Notes: generated by a model from the sequence alone, not told the origin. A stretch of DNA of 64,000 nt from Amycolatopsis endophytica (GCF_013410405.1 NZ_JACCFK010000002.1:1798001-1862000), one strand, 5' to 3'. Positions 41,912 to 52,054 are shown, counted from the stretch's first letter. Numbers and translations are program-made.

Positions 41912-43044
41912 GACACCTCCACCGGACGGTCCGCGAGGACCTCCGCCCGCAGTCCGAAACCTTCACCGGGCCGCGCCCGGACCTGCAGCGTGCCACCCAC
42001 CTGCGCCAGCCGCTCCTCCAGCCCCCGCAGCCCGTTGCCGGCCACCCCCGGCTCCACTCCCCGGCCGTTGTCGGTGATCTCCAGCCAGTTCCGGCCCAGC
42101 CGCACCTTGACGCGGCTCGCCCCGGAATGCCGCAGCACGTTCGTCACCGCCTCGCGCAGCACGTACCCGAACGTCGTCTGCAGCTCAGGGCGCACGTTGT
42201 CCACGGCGCTGGGCAGGTCCGCCTCGATCTCGGCGGCACGCAACGCCGTCCGCGCCCCCACCAGCTCCGCCGACAACGACACCTCCCGGTACTCCGACAC
42301 CGTCGCGCGCACGTCGGACAGCGCGCTGCGGGCCAGTCCTTCGACCTCCCGGATCTCGGTGACCGCCCGCTCCGGGTCCGCCGCGCTCTCGATCAGCCGC
42401 CGCGCCAGGCCCGCCTTGACCGCGATCGTGGTCAGGCTGTGGCCGAGGATGTCGTGCAGGTCGCGGGCCAGCCGTTCCCGCTCCGCGCCAACCGCCAGCG
42501 CGGCGATCTCCTCGTTGGCCCGCCGCAGCCGCCGCACCGTCTGGGACAACCGGCCCAGGAAGAACATCGCCGACGTGACGCCGACAACGGTCCCGAAGTC
42601 ACCCGGCACGCTGGACAGGCCGGCGTGCAGGAGCACCAGCAACCCGGCTCCGGCGATCGTGAGGCCGTCGAAGAGCAGCACCCACCCGGACTCCAGCGAC
42701 AGCGCGATGACGACCGTCGTGTACAGCAGGATGTAGACGGTGGCCCCGGCGGCCAGCACGGCCAGCCCGACGACGACCATCGCCGTGGCGAACGTCAGCC
42801 GCACCCACCTGGGCTGGTGGGGCAGCAGGAGGAACGGGAACGTGAGGTAGCAGACCCCGTAGACGACGAGCAGGCTGATCAGCAGCGGCCCGCCGTGCTG
42901 CGCGGTCGGAACGGCGCCGGGGAGGTAGAACACCGCCCCCAGCACGGGCCAGCGCCGCATGAAGGACGCCGGCCTCGGCTGGCCGGTGACCTTCCCGGCC
43001 CACCAGCCGGCCCTGTCGTCGGTGTCCACCGTGCTTCTCCCCAT
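41908..43044 (-). CDS. Sensor histidine kinase (NarL-partner type)
   Basis: 378 residues from ATG 43044, overlapping the permease stop by one base. Five to six hydrophobic helices fill residues 35-165; a HisKA_3 dimerisation helix has the phospho-acceptor in RDLHDILGHSLTTIAV, and the ATPase domain shows LREAVTNVLRHSG (N box) and ITDNGRGVEPGVAGNGLRGL (G boxes). The lack of a large outside domain suggests it senses membrane stress or works together with the exporter, as with LiaS or BceS-like systems (inference). Confidence 0.9.
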   Translation of the reverse strand: MGRSTVDTDDRAGWWAGKVTGQPRPASFMRRWPVLGAVFYLPGAVPTAQHGGPLLISLLVVYGVCYLTFPFLLLPHQPRWVRLTFATAMVVVGLAVLAAGATVYILLYTTVVIALSLESGWVLLFDGLTIAGAGLLVLLHAGLSSVPGDFGTVVGVTSAMFFLGRLSQTVRRLRRANEEIAALAVGAERERLARDLHDILGHSLTTIAVKAGLARRLIESAADPERAVTEIREVEGLARSALSDVRATVSEYREVSLSAELVGARTALRAAEIEADLPSAVDNVRPELQTTFGYVLREAVTNVLRHSGASRVKVRLGRNWLEITDNGRGVEPGVAGNGLRGLEERLAQVGGTLQVRARPGEGFGLRAEVLADRPVEVS

Positions 43045-43772
43045 CACACCCGTGCGGAGTCCTTACGGTAGCGCCGGACCACGACGATCCCGAGCGCGAC
43101 GGTCCACACCGCGAGCCACAGGACGGACTGCCCGAGGCCGCTGCTCAGGTCGGTGGTCACCGCGCCCCGCCCGATCTGTCCCATCCAGTAGGTGGGCAGC
43201 ACGTGCGAGAACTGCAGGAGCCAGTGCGGCATCGCGTCGATGGGGATGAAGATCCCGCCCAGCAGCGCCATCGGCAGCATCACCAGCTGGGTGATGGGCT
43301 GGACCGAGTCGGCGGTGCCGATCTGCCCGATGAGCAACCCGATCAGGGCGAACGGGATGGCCGCGAGCCACACCCCCAGGGTGACCCGCAGCCATCCCCC
43401 CACCCCCAGCGACACCCCTTCGGCCAGCGCACCGACCAGCGGCACGAGGACCACCGGGGCGATCGCGAGCGCCAGGCCCGTCGCGGCCTTGGCGGTCAGG
43501 TAACCGGCGCCCGACAACGGGGTGAGCCGCAGCTGCCGCTGCCAGCCCGCTGTGCGTTCGATCGCCACCCGCGTGCCGACGAACAGGGCCGACGCCATCG
43601 CGCCGAACGAGGTCATGCTGACCATCAGCACCGCGATCACGTTCGTGTCGCCGCCGCCGAAGATGCCGACGTAGAGCATGAACAGCAGCACCGGGAAGGC
43701 GACGGTGAAGATGAGGAACCGCGGCGAGCGCAGCACCCGCCGGATCTCCAGCGTCAGGAACTTGAGGCTCAT
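43044..43772 (-). CDS. ABC-2 type transporter permease
   Basis: 242 residues with six hydrophobic helices: FLIFTVAFPVLLFMLYVGIF, SFGAMASALFVGTRVAIERT, LALAIAPVVLVPLVGAL and QLVMLPMALLGGIFIPIDAMP among them. The E-R-T-AGWQRQLRLTPLS loop before helix 3 is the usual coupling segment of DrrB-like permeases. It pairs with the ATPase encoded just before it; start and stop overlap by four bases. Exported compounds are unknown; drugs and lipids are common for the family. Confidence 0.9.
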   Translation of the reverse strand: MSLKFLTLEIRRVLRSPRFLIFTVAFPVLLFMLYVGIFGGGDTNVIAVLMVSMTSFGAMASALFVGTRVAIERTAGWQRQLRLTPLSGAGYLTAKAATGLALAIAPVVLVPLVGALAEGVSLGVGGWLRVTLGVWLAAIPFALIGLLIGQIGTADSVQPITQLVMLPMALLGGIFIPIDAMPHWLLQFSHVLPTYWMGQIGRGAVTTDLSSGLGQSVLWLAVWTVALGIVVVRRYRKDSARV

Positions 43773-44686
43773 CGGTCGTTCTCCTCGTCGGCGGTGAGGG
43801 TCAGGAAGGCGCCTTCCAGCCCGATCGCGGTGATTTCGATGTCGTGGGCGTCCGGGAAACGGGCCAGCACGGCGCGCAGGGTCGTGTCCGAGTCCCTTGT
43901 GGACACCGCGATCCGGCCGCCGCGGACCTCGTACTCGGTGACCCCTGGCAGCGCGGCGACCTCGACGGCCGTGGCACCGGGCACGACGGCCCGCAACGTG
44001 CGGCCGCTGGCCAGCGCGCGCACCTCGGCGACCGAACCGTCCGCCACGATCCGCCCGGCGCGCATCAGCACCACCCGGTCGGCGAACTCCTCGGCCTCCT
44101 CCAGGTAGTGCGTCGCGAACAGCACGGTGCGGCCGGTGTCGGTGTAGGCGTGCATGGACTTCCAGAAGTCCCGGCGGCTGGACACGTCCATGGCGGCGGT
44201 CGGCTCGTCGAGCACCAGCAGGTCCGGATCGCTGACCAGCGCGACGGCGAACCGCACGCGCTGCTTCTGGCCCCCGGAAAGCTTGGTGCCGCGCCGGTTC
44301 GCGAGGTCCTCGATGCCCGCGCGCCGCAGTGCCTCGGCGACCGGCATCGGCTTGCGGTGCAGCGACGCGATCATGCCGACCATCTCGCCGACGGTCGCGT
44401 CGTCGAGCAGGGCGGCGCCCTGCAGCATCGCGCCGATGGCACCGCGGGCGACAGCCTCGGCGGGCGCGGCGCCGAAGATCGATACCTCACCGGAATCGGG
44501 CCTGGTCAGACCTAGCATCATATCGACCGTGGTGGACTTGCCCGCGCCGTTCGGGCCGAGCAGCGCGACCACCTCTCCCGGCGCGATGGCGAGGTCGACC
44601 CCGTCGACGGCACGCACCTCGCCGTAGTGTTTGCGCAGGCCCGTCAGCCGCACCGCGGCCCGGGTCGTGGTCTGTGCTCCGTTCAT
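43769..44686 (-). CDS. ABC transporter ATP-binding protein (DrrA family)
   Basis: 305 residues. Walker A LLGPNGAGKSTTVD, Q-loop region LGLTRPDSG, signature LSGGQKQRVRFA, Walker B DLLVLDEPTAAMD, and H-loop LFATHYLEEAEEFAD. The C-terminal 90 residues are the DrrA-type extension. It energises export through the adjacent permease. It leads the exporter/two-component operon and is divergent from an XRE-cupin gene, with about 115 bp between for both promoters. Confidence 0.93.
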   Translation of the reverse strand: MNGAQTTTRAAVRLTGLRKHYGEVRAVDGVDLAIAPGEVVALLGPNGAGKSTTVDMMLGLTRPDSGEVSIFGAAPAEAVARGAIGAMLQGAALLDDATVGEMVGMIASLHRKPMPVAEALRRAGIEDLANRRGTKLSGGQKQRVRFAVALVSDPDLLVLDEPTAAMDVSSRRDFWKSMHAYTDTGRTVLFATHYLEEAEEFADRVVLMRAGRIVADGSVAEVRALASGRTLRAVVPGATAVEVAALPGVTEYEVRGGRIAVSTRDSDTTLRAVLARFPDAHDIEITAIGLEGAFLTLTADEENDR

Positions 44687-44801
44687 GTCCTCAGCGTCCC
44701 GCCGCGGCGGGAGTGTCCCGCAGGCCGGGAGTCACGACCTGACCATGACAAGCGTCAGGGTCCCCTCCCAAATGTGGGATATCCTCTCTCAGGTGAGAAC
44801 G

Positions 44802-45350
44802 ATGGAGGATCGCCTCGCCGCCCGGCTGGCGGAGCTGCGGGCCGAGCGCGGATGGTCGCTCGACGACCTCGCCGACAGGTCCGGCGTGAGCCGGTCGACG
44901 CTGTCCCGCGTCGAGCGCGGCGAGATCAGCCCGACGGCGTCCCTGCTCGGCCGGTTGTGCACCGTCTACGAGCGACCGATGTCGCGGCTGCTGACCGAAG
45001 TGGAGGCCGACGGGGCGCAGCTGATCCGGTCGGCCGGGCAGAGCGTGTGGACCGACGAGGACAGTGGATTCGTGCGTCGTTCGGTGTCGCCGCCCCATCC
45101 GGCGCTGCGCGCGGAGGTCGTCGAAGGCACGCTGCGGCCCGGTGCCGACCTCTCCTACGACGCCCCGTCGGTGCCCGGACTGGAGCAGCACCTGTGGATG
45201 CTCGACGGCGCGCTCGACCTGACCGTCGACGGCCGGAAGCACGCGCTCGTCTCCGGTGACTGCCTGCGGTTCCGGCTCTGGGGCCCGACGCGGTTCCACT
45301 GCCCCGGCCCGGGGGCCGCGCGGTACCTGCTGGTGCTGGTGATGCCGTGA
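44802..45350 (+). CDS. XRE regulator with C-terminal cupin
   Basis: 182 residues from ATG 44802; earlier starts give a tail without family likeness. Helix-turn-helix in residues 8-65 (LAELRAERGWSLDDLADRSG, VSRSTLSRVERGEISPTAS), cupin barrel in the C-terminal 80 (LEQHLWMLDGALDLTVDGRK). Such regulators bind a small ligand in the cupin. It overlaps the acetyltransferase gene by four bases (GTGA), so that enzyme is a likely target or partner. Confidence 0.88.
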   Translation: MEDRLAARLAELRAERGWSLDDLADRSGVSRSTLSRVERGEISPTASLLGRLCTVYERPMSRLLTEVEADGAQLIRSAGQSVWTDEDSGFVRRSVSPPHPALRAEVVEGTLRPGADLSYDAPSVPGLEQHLWMLDGALDLTVDGRKHALVSGDCLRFRLWGPTRFHCPGPGAARYLLVLVMP

Positions 45351-45871
45351 TCACGCGACTGTCCGCCGCGGACTACCCCGGTGCTGTGCGCGCGCTCGGC
45401 GAGGTGCTGGCCGACTGCACGAACGGCGGCGCGTCCGTCGGGTTCCTGGCCCCGTTCGACCCGGCCGAGGCCGCGGCGTGGTGGAAGGGTCTGGCGGGCG
45501 ATGTCGAGAGCGGCGCGCTGCTGATCTGGGCCGCCTGGTCCGGCGCGCGGCTCGTGGGCACCGTCCAGATCCGCCGCTCGTCGATGCCGAACGCCCCGCA
45601 CCGCGGCGAGCTGGCGAAACTCCTGGTGCACCGGGACGCGCGAGGCCGCGGCCTCGGCCGGACCCTGCTCGCGGAGGCCGAACGCGGCGCCCGCGACGCC
45701 GGGATCACGGTGCTGGTGCTCGACACGGAGACCGGGAGCCCCGCCCAGCGGCTGTACTCTTCCGCGGGCTGGACCGAGACCGGCACGATCCCGGACTACG
45801 CGCAGGACCCGTCCGGGGCGCTGCGTTCCACGACGTTCTTCTACAAGAAAGCCCTGGTCACCGAGCGGTGA
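45347..45871 (+). CDS. GNAT-family N-acetyltransferase
   Basis: 174 residues from GTG 45347. The acetyl-CoA motif A is LAKLLVHRDARGRGLGRTLL (about residues 86-105), and motif B has RLYSSAGWTETGTIPDYA. The pattern recalls acetyltransferases acting on antibiotics or small amines, but the acceptor is unknown. It is translationally coupled to the XRE-cupin regulator. The last codons and stop lie inside a strong terminator hairpin shared with the convergent glyS gene. Confidence 0.88.
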   Translation: MITRLSAADYPGAVRALGEVLADCTNGGASVGFLAPFDPAEAAAWWKGLAGDVESGALLIWAAWSGARLVGTVQIRRSSMPNAPHRGELAKLLVHRDARGRGLGRTLLAEAERGARDAGITVLVLDTETGSPAQRLYSSAGWTETGTIPDYAQDPSGALRSTTFFYKKALVTER

Positions 45872-45881
45872 CCAGGGCTTT
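45848..45881. terminator. Bidirectional terminator overlapping the acetyltransferase stop codon
   Basis: A perfect 15-bp stem AAAGCCCTGGTCACC / GGTGACCAGGGCTTT with a GAGC loop. It has A's before and T's after the stem, as for a two-way terminator between convergent genes. The acetyltransferase TGA (45869-45871) lies in the right arm, so the protein's last residues are dictated by the hairpin. Confidence 0.9.
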
Positions 45882-45893
45882 CGAGCGCGTTCG

Positions 45894-47279
<1,386 letters not shown>

Positions 47280-47451
47280 TCCACGCTCTCCATCAGATGC
47301 GGGGACGGTTATCGGTTCTGTCCAGCGTATCCGGCGCCCGTCGCGGCCCGGCGCGGGGCTTGACATGGGATGGGAGGAGGCGATAACGGCAACCACTACC
47401 GGGAGAACACTAGGATGGAAGGACATCGACCGACCCGAGGCTGGAGATGTT

Positions 47452-47838
47452 ATGCCGATGGCTCGTCCGGACGCCGCGTTGCCCGGATTGCCCGACGACG
47501 CCGAGCAGGTTCACGCGGGCGACGAGCTGAAGCCACGCACGCCGCCCCAGCCGGCCGCGACCCTGTCCGAAGCGGGCGAGCTGCTGCGGGCCCTGTCGGC
47601 GCCGGTGCGCATCGCGATCGTGCTGCAGCTACGGGACGCCGACCGGTGCGTGCACGAACTGGTCGACGCCCTCGACGTGGCGCAGCCGCTGATCAGCCAG
47701 CACCTGCGGGTGCTCAAGGCGGCCGGGGTGGTGCGGGGTGACCGACGGGGCCGTGAAGTGGTGTACCGGCTCGTGGACGATCATCTGGCGCACATCGTGG
47801 TGGACGCGGTCGCGCATGTGCAGGAGGGCAGTTCATGA
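47452..47838 (+). CDS. ArsR/SmtB-family metal-sensing repressor
   Basis: 128 residues from ATG 47452 after GGAGATGTT. The winged helix covers about residues 40-115: [60 protein letters not shown]. The last helix with D-x-H-x10-H matches the alpha-5 zinc site of SmtB/CzrA-type sensors. By synteny it equals Rv2358, the zinc-responsive repressor of the zur operon. Its stop overlaps the zur start. Confidence 0.9.
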   Translation: MPMARPDAALPGLPDDAEQVHAGDELKPRTPPQPAATLSEAGELLRALSAPVRIAIVLQLRDADRCVHELVDALDVAQPLISQHLRVLKAAGVVRGDRRGREVVYRLVDDHLAHIVVDAVAHVQEGSS

Positions 47839-48263
47839 CGAGTAGCGAGGTTCGCCGGGCCCCGGTGCCCGGTCGCCGGTCGACGAAGCAGCGGGCGGCG
47901 GTGGTGGACTTGCTGTCGGAGGTCGACGACTTCCGGTCGGCGCAAGAGCTGCACGACGAGCTGCGCAAACGCGGCGACGGCATCGGCCTGACCACCGTGT
48001 ACCGGACGCTGCAGTCGCTGGCCGAGGCCGACGAGGTGGACGTTCTGCGCACCGAATCGGGCGAGGCGATCTACCGCCGCTGCTCGACGCACCACCACCA
48101 TCACCTGGTGTGCCGTCACTGCGGCTTCACCGTCGAGGTGGAGGGCCCGGCGGTCGAACGCTGGGCGGACAAGGTCGCGGCAGGCAACGGCTTTTCGGAC
48201 ATCCGTCATACGGTCGAGATCGTGGGCACGTGCACGGACTGCTCCCGACGGCTGGCGGGTTGA
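47835..48263 (+). CDS. zur: Zinc uptake regulator Zur (FurB)
   Basis: 142 residues from the ATG overlapping the upstream stop. Fur-family winged helix (RSAQELHDELRKRGDGIGLT, TVYRTLQSLAEADEVDVL), regulatory site with HHHHHLVCRHCG and the second cysteine pair in CTDCSRR for structural zinc. With zinc it represses uptake genes. Co-transcribed with the ArsR protein, so expression rises when zinc is plentiful and the ArsR repressor lets go. The permease/TIGR03943 operon 1.4 kb away is a possible target. Confidence 0.92.
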   Translation: MTSSEVRRAPVPGRRSTKQRAAVVDLLSEVDDFRSAQELHDELRKRGDGIGLTTVYRTLQSLAEADEVDVLRTESGEAIYRRCSTHHHHHLVCRHCGFTVEVEGPAVERWADKVAAGNGFSDIRHTVEIVGTCTDCSRRLAG

Positions 48264-48382
48264 GTCGGCGGCGGTCCCCAATGCGGCATTGGTGGCGTCC
48301 AACGCTCCCAAAGTGGCATGGGGGAACTCCCCGGCGGGGGAGTGCGGCGGGCGGCGTGGCTACGGTGGGCAACCGGGCTACG

Positions 48383-48470
48383 GCGAGCAGCCGGACTGCG
48401 GCCGGCGAGCAGCCGGACTGCGGCCGGCGAGCGGCCGGACTGCGGCCGGCGAGCGGCCGGACTGCGGCGG
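48383..48470. repeat. Four tandem 22-bp repeats downstream of zur
   Basis: Four copies of a GC-rich 22-bp unit beginning GCGAGC and containing GCCGGACTGCGGC, with one or two differences between copies. They lie in a gene-free stretch of about 355 bp (48264-48618). Each unit is partly palindromic, so the array could fold into hairpins and help terminate zur transcription. Open frames through the array are not coding by codon use. Spacer-free, so not CRISPR. Confidence 0.8.
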
Positions 48471-48618
48471 GCGGCCAGGGTCGATGTCGCGGCGGGGCGG
48501 TCCGCTGGACTGGTCATGACGGCGGGCAGCCCGGGTTGAGCCGACGCCGCGGCGGCAGTCTGAGCCGGGGCCGATGTCGCTGTGGGCCACCGCGGCCGGG
48601 CCTGCCTTGCGGTGTGAC

Positions 48619-48924
48619 CTAGGTTCCCTGTGCCGGGCCTCCGTGCCCCGTGCCACGTTCGAGCGCACTTCCGTGCGTGGCGCGGTAGGCGGCGCGCACG
48701 GCTTCGGCGGCGGTGTCGGCGTTCGCGCCCAGATCGCTTGGCAGTGCGGCGAAGTCGGCGGCCGCGGAGTGCAGCACCAGGGTGGTGTCGGGGTGCCCTG
48801 CCGCGTCGGCGGCAGCTTCGCGCCGGGCGGGAGAACCGCTGGTCACCAACCGGTTCATCTGGTCGCGCACCTGTCGCCAGGGCGCGAGACCACTGTCGGT
48901 GTCGACGACGATGCGCAGGGCCAC
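48619..48924 (-). pseudogene. Degenerate GntR (YtrA-type) regulator
   Basis: The first 31 codons read like the start of a YtrA-type GntR protein (RIVVDTDSGLAPWRQVRDQM, then NRLVTSGS). The expected PPGAKLPPTRQ follows but in another frame (about 48790-48830), then DLGANADTAAEAV returns in the first frame, and EVRSNVARGT is again shifted. So at least two frame changes break the helix-turn-helix. It starts five bases after the upstream membrane-protein stop. Either a decayed gene or sequence errors in a GC-rich area. Confidence 0.6.
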
Positions 48925-48928
48925 CCCG

Positions 48929-49517
48929 TCACCGCATGGGCGCTGTCGTGCCGGTCCGGTCGCGCTGGACGATGGCGAGGAAAGCGACCACGCTCACGAC
49001 CACCAGCGCGGCACCGGGCAGGTCGGTCACCTCGCCGGCCAGGGAAGCCGGAGTGACGAGGCCGAGCCCCACGGCGACGCGCGCGCTGCGGGTGCGCAGA
49101 GCGAAATCGACTTCGGCACGCCCGTCCGCCGGCCGTCGCACGGCGAGCAGGACGACCAGCACGGCCAGCGCGGTCATCACGAGCGCCACGGCCAGCTCGA
49201 CCCACCGTTGCAGGAGGGCCAGCCGCAGCAGCGCGGCCACGACGACGACCCCGGCGACGATCAGCGCCCACACCGGTACGAAGTCCCGGATTTCCCGTCG
49301 CACCAGGAGGGCCGTGCGCCGCACCGTCGTCCGGCGCGACGACGGGCAGCACCAGGAACAGCCACGGATACCAGAACCGGCGGCGGCGCAGGTACCGCAC
49401 CGCGTCGGACACGTCCTGCCCGTCCGGCTCCGCGATGCCCCACCTGCGGAGCACACGTGTGCCCTGACGTTCACCGGGCCACAGCAGGAGAAGGATCACC
49501 AGGCCGACACCGAACAT
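48929..49517 (-). pseudogene. Frameshifted membrane protein paired with the GntR gene
   Basis: The 5' part (MFGVGLVILLLLWPGERQG, then YLRRRRFWYPWLFLVLPVVA) is in one frame, the 3' part (REIRDFVPVWALIVAGVVVV, LALLQRWVELAVALVMTALA, LPGAALVVVSVVAFLAIV) in another; they join near 49320-49340. Together they would make a protein of about 200 residues with four to five membrane helices. Membrane proteins beside YtrA-type GntR genes are common. The operator-like palindrome at 49562-49593 lies upstream. The break suggests loss of function or a sequencing error. Confidence 0.6.
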
Positions 49518-49561
49518 GACAGCGGCTACGGCGATCCTGTTGTCCCAGGGCGTTCCAACGT

Positions 49562-49593
49562 CCCTCTTGTATCAAGCACTCGATACAAGAGGG
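49562..49593. promoter_or_regulatory. Perfect 12-bp inverted repeat, GntR operator candidate
   Basis: CCCTCTTGTATC (49562-49573) and GATACAAGAGGG (49582-49593) with an 8-base spacer. It lies 45 bp upstream of the start of the disrupted membrane-protein/GntR operon, and the TGTATC-N8-GATACA core has the size of YtrA-type GntR sites. Autoregulation by the GntR protein is inferred. Confidence 0.65.
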
Positions 49594-49683
49594 TGAGTGC
49601 CCGGTCCACTCGTGCTTCCAGCGCGGAGTACGTCGTGCGCTTGCGTGGTCGGGGAGGTCCGTGAGCCGCCGGAGGTGCGCTGG

Positions 49684-50424
49684 CTAGTACTCATACGCGT
49701 CCTGAGGGGCGGCGATGGGGTTCAGGGACTCGACCGTGACGTCCGCGGTGTAGCCGTTCGACGCGACGGCCGTGCCGGGGACGATCTGGCCGGTGACCTC
49801 CAGCCAGCTGTCGTCGGGGTAGCGCGTGGCTTCGGGGCCGGTGAGCCGGACTGTCATCGGCGAGGCGTCGGCCGCGCAGCACCGGATCACCATGCGCGCC
49901 AGCAGCACGCTGTCCTTGTCGTGCACGACGAAGCCGGTGAGCCGGACCGTGCGGCCGTTCAACGAGCCGCGGGAGTCCCAGCCCGCGCGGGTGACGAACT
50001 CGGTCAGCGTCAGCGGCACGACGTCGCCGGCCGGAAGCGGCGGGAACGCGGCGGCATCCTGCGCGGCGGCTGTGCGTGGTGCGCCCGCGGACGTGCGGAT
50101 CACCGAGTCGGACCCGAGTGCGGGCGGGGCGACGAGCAGCACCGCGAGCACGGGGACGACCAGCAGCCACGCCGAACGCGCCGGATGGTGGTGGTCGTGC
50201 GCGTGGCCGGGCTCCGGGGTCGCGGTGGCGGCGCGGGCCCTGCGGGCGGTTTGCAGGTCGCGCGCGATGGCGACAGCGCCGAGCAGCAGGATCACCGCTC
50301 CCCCTGCGATCACCCACGGTTGCTGGGCGGGTTTGACGTAGCGCAGATAGTCACCGTTGATGCCGATCTTGAGCAGCGCCCCGCCGAGCAGCACCAGCAG
50401 GATGTTCTGCGTTTCGCGACGCAC
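49684..50424 (-). CDS. TIGR03943-family membrane protein (permease partner)
   Basis: 246 residues with two or three N-terminal helices (LLVLLGGALLKIGINGDYL, VIAGGAVILLLGAVAIA), a histidine-rich PGHAHDHHHP loop after residue 70, then an outside domain with RTVRLTGFVVHDKDSVLLAR and IRCCAADASP. This is the YcgQ/TIGR03943 family that travels with a DUF318 permease, as here, and is often zinc-regulated. The His loop suggests metal handling. It is the last gene of a three-gene operon. Confidence 0.85.
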   Translation of the reverse strand: MRRETQNILLVLLGGALLKIGINGDYLRYVKPAQQPWVIAGGAVILLLGAVAIARDLQTARRARAATATPEPGHAHDHHHPARSAWLLVVPVLAVLLVAPPALGSDSVIRTSAGAPRTAAAQDAAAFPPLPAGDVVPLTLTEFVTRAGWDSRGSLNGRTVRLTGFVVHDKDSVLLARMVIRCCAADASPMTVRLTGPEATRYPDDSWLEVTGQIVPGTAVASNGYTADVTVESLNPIAAPQDAYEY

Positions 50425-50439
50425 GAGTTCCCCTCCTCC

Positions 50440-50796
50440 CTACAGCGGCCGGACGACGAGCCAGTCGCTGGCGGCGACGACGAAGGCGATGGCGCCGCTC
50501 AGCGCGAGCAACGCCGCGATCGCCCCGAAGAGCATCCCGGCGCGGGCGAGACCGCCGGGTGTGGCGCGGCCGAGGAAACCGAACAGCATCGACAGCACCC
50601 CGGCGGACAGAACCACGATCCACAGCGCGCCGAGGACGAGCGTCAGCACCACGGACATCGGCGACGGCAGCGCGCCACCCGCCGCCGGCCGGACGAACGC
50701 CCAGGTCACCCAGATCGACACACCCATCACGACGCCGACAGCACCGAGCGCGGCGGACGCTACCGCGAGACCGGGCCGCTGCTGTTGCACGTTCAT
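50440..50796 (-). CDS. Small four-helix membrane protein
   Basis: 118 residues from ATG 50796, which overlaps the permease stop by four bases. Three to four helices: LAVASAALGAVGVVMGVSIW, SVVLTLVLGALWIVVLSAGV, RAGMLFGAIAALLALSGAIA. It looks like the DUF4190/DUF4870-type small membrane proteins of actinomycetes. No function is known to me. The coupling to the permease gene and 15-bp gap to the TIGR03943 gene place it in the same operon. Confidence 0.75.
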   Translation of the reverse strand: MNVQQQRPGLAVASAALGAVGVVMGVSIWVTWAFVRPAAGGALPSPMSVVLTLVLGALWIVVLSAGVLSMLFGFLGRATPGGLARAGMLFGAIAALLALSGAIAFVVAASDWLVVRPL

Positions 50797-51803
50797 CTCG
50801 CACCCCCCAGGACGAGCACTCCGGCCACCACGGCGCAGGCGGTCGCCACGACGAACGTCACCGGGGCGAACCGTACCGCGAACGAGCGCCCGAAGGTGCC
50901 CGCCTGCAGCGCGAACAGCTTGACGTCGATGGCCGGGCCGACGACGAGGAACACGAGCTTCGGCAACAGCGGCAACGCGGTGAGTGACGCGGCGACGAAC
51001 GCGTCGGCCTCGCTGCACAGCGCGAGGACCACCGCGAGAACGGCCATGATCACGACACCGAGCACGATCTGGTTGCTCAGCACCTCGAACCACGCCGCGG
51101 GCACGAGGACGTTCATCGTGGCGGCGATGAGCGCGCCGAGCACCAGGAACCCGGCCGATTCGACGAGGTCGGCACGCGCCGTCTCGGTGAAGGTGCGCCA
51201 CCGGTTGCCGCCTTCGGGCATCCGTTCCAGCGCGCGCTGGACGATCCAGTCGAGCTTGCCCCATCGCGCCCAGAGCAGACCCATCACGACGGCGGTCGCG
51301 AAGGAGCCGAGGAAGCGGGCCAGGACCATCTCGGGCTGCCCGGGGAACGCGACCGCCGTCGCGACGAGCACCACCGGGTTCACCGCCGGAGCGGCGAGGA
51401 GGAACGTCAGCGCCGCCGCCGGAGCAACCCCCTGCCCGATGAGCCGCCGCGCCACGGGCACCGAGGCACACTCACAGCCCGGCAGGGCGACCCCGGCGAG
51501 CCCCGCGACGCCCACCGCGCCCGCCTGGTTGCGCGGAATCACGCGGCGCAGGACCTTCGCCGGGACGAACGCCGCGATCGCCCCGCTGATCAGCACGCCG
51601 AGCACGAGGAACGGCAGGGCCTGCACGCACACCGCGACGAACACCGTGGAGCCGGTACGCAGGGCCGGCACATCGAGCACGTCACGCAACCACCCCTGCC
51701 CGAGCACGGCGACGATCAGCAGGGCGCAGAGCACCTCGATGGAGGTGATCCGCCCCCGGCGCCGCTTGCCCGCGGGTTCCGTTCGGTCGAGTACGTCGCT
51801 CAC
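50793..51803 (-). CDS. Permease of the DUF318 / SO_0444 type
   Basis: 336 residues with about eight helices. A pair of inverted family motifs is visible: VPVARRLIGQGVAPAAALTF preceded by LAGVALPGCECASVP (conserved Cys pair), and AVVLALCSEADAFVAASLTA in the second half. Such permeases occur with TIGR03943 proteins in zinc-, copper- or arsenic-linked operons; transport has not been shown directly. Nearness to zur suggests a zinc link (inference). It leads the operon; a repeat-rich gap lies upstream and no clear Zur box was found there. Confidence 0.85.
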   Translation of the reverse strand: MSDVLDRTEPAGKRRRGRITSIEVLCALLIVAVLGQGWLRDVLDVPALRTGSTVFVAVCVQALPFLVLGVLISGAIAAFVPAKVLRRVIPRNQAGAVGVAGLAGVALPGCECASVPVARRLIGQGVAPAAALTFLLAAPAVNPVVLVATAVAFPGQPEMVLARFLGSFATAVVMGLLWARWGKLDWIVQRALERMPEGGNRWRTFTETARADLVESAGFLVLGALIAATMNVLVPAAWFEVLSNQIVLGVVIMAVLAVVLALCSEADAFVAASLTALPLLPKLVFLVVGPAIDVKLFALQAGTFGRSFAVRFAPVTFVVATACAVVAGVLVLGGAR

Positions 51804-52054
51804 CGGGCCGATACTGCCAGGAGTCAGGGGGCCGGGGCTCGGGGCGGGCTCACGAACGGACCGTTGGTGAGGTTTTGGGCATGAACGGACCAGTCGTGGG
51901 GGTGCGAGATGCGCTGGGTGGGGCCGGTGAGGGTTCCGCTCGCGCCCCCGGGCTGTCCGATCGGCGCAGGGATGGGGTGGTGAGGGGTGCTACCGGGATC
52001 ACGGCCTGGGGTGGAGCCGCTGCGGCGAGGGCGGCGGGGCATGAAGCCGCTGCA

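Noticed and set aside
44778..44786. GGATATCC-like site before the XRE-cupin gene resembling the AICE operators
   Set aside because: A single copy, chromosomal, and next to an unrelated regulator; chance occurrence is likely.
48383..48470. Tandem repeats considered as a CRISPR array
   Set aside because: Units are directly joined with no unique spacers, and no cas genes are in the window. The 32-bp repeats at 52055 were rejected for the same reason.
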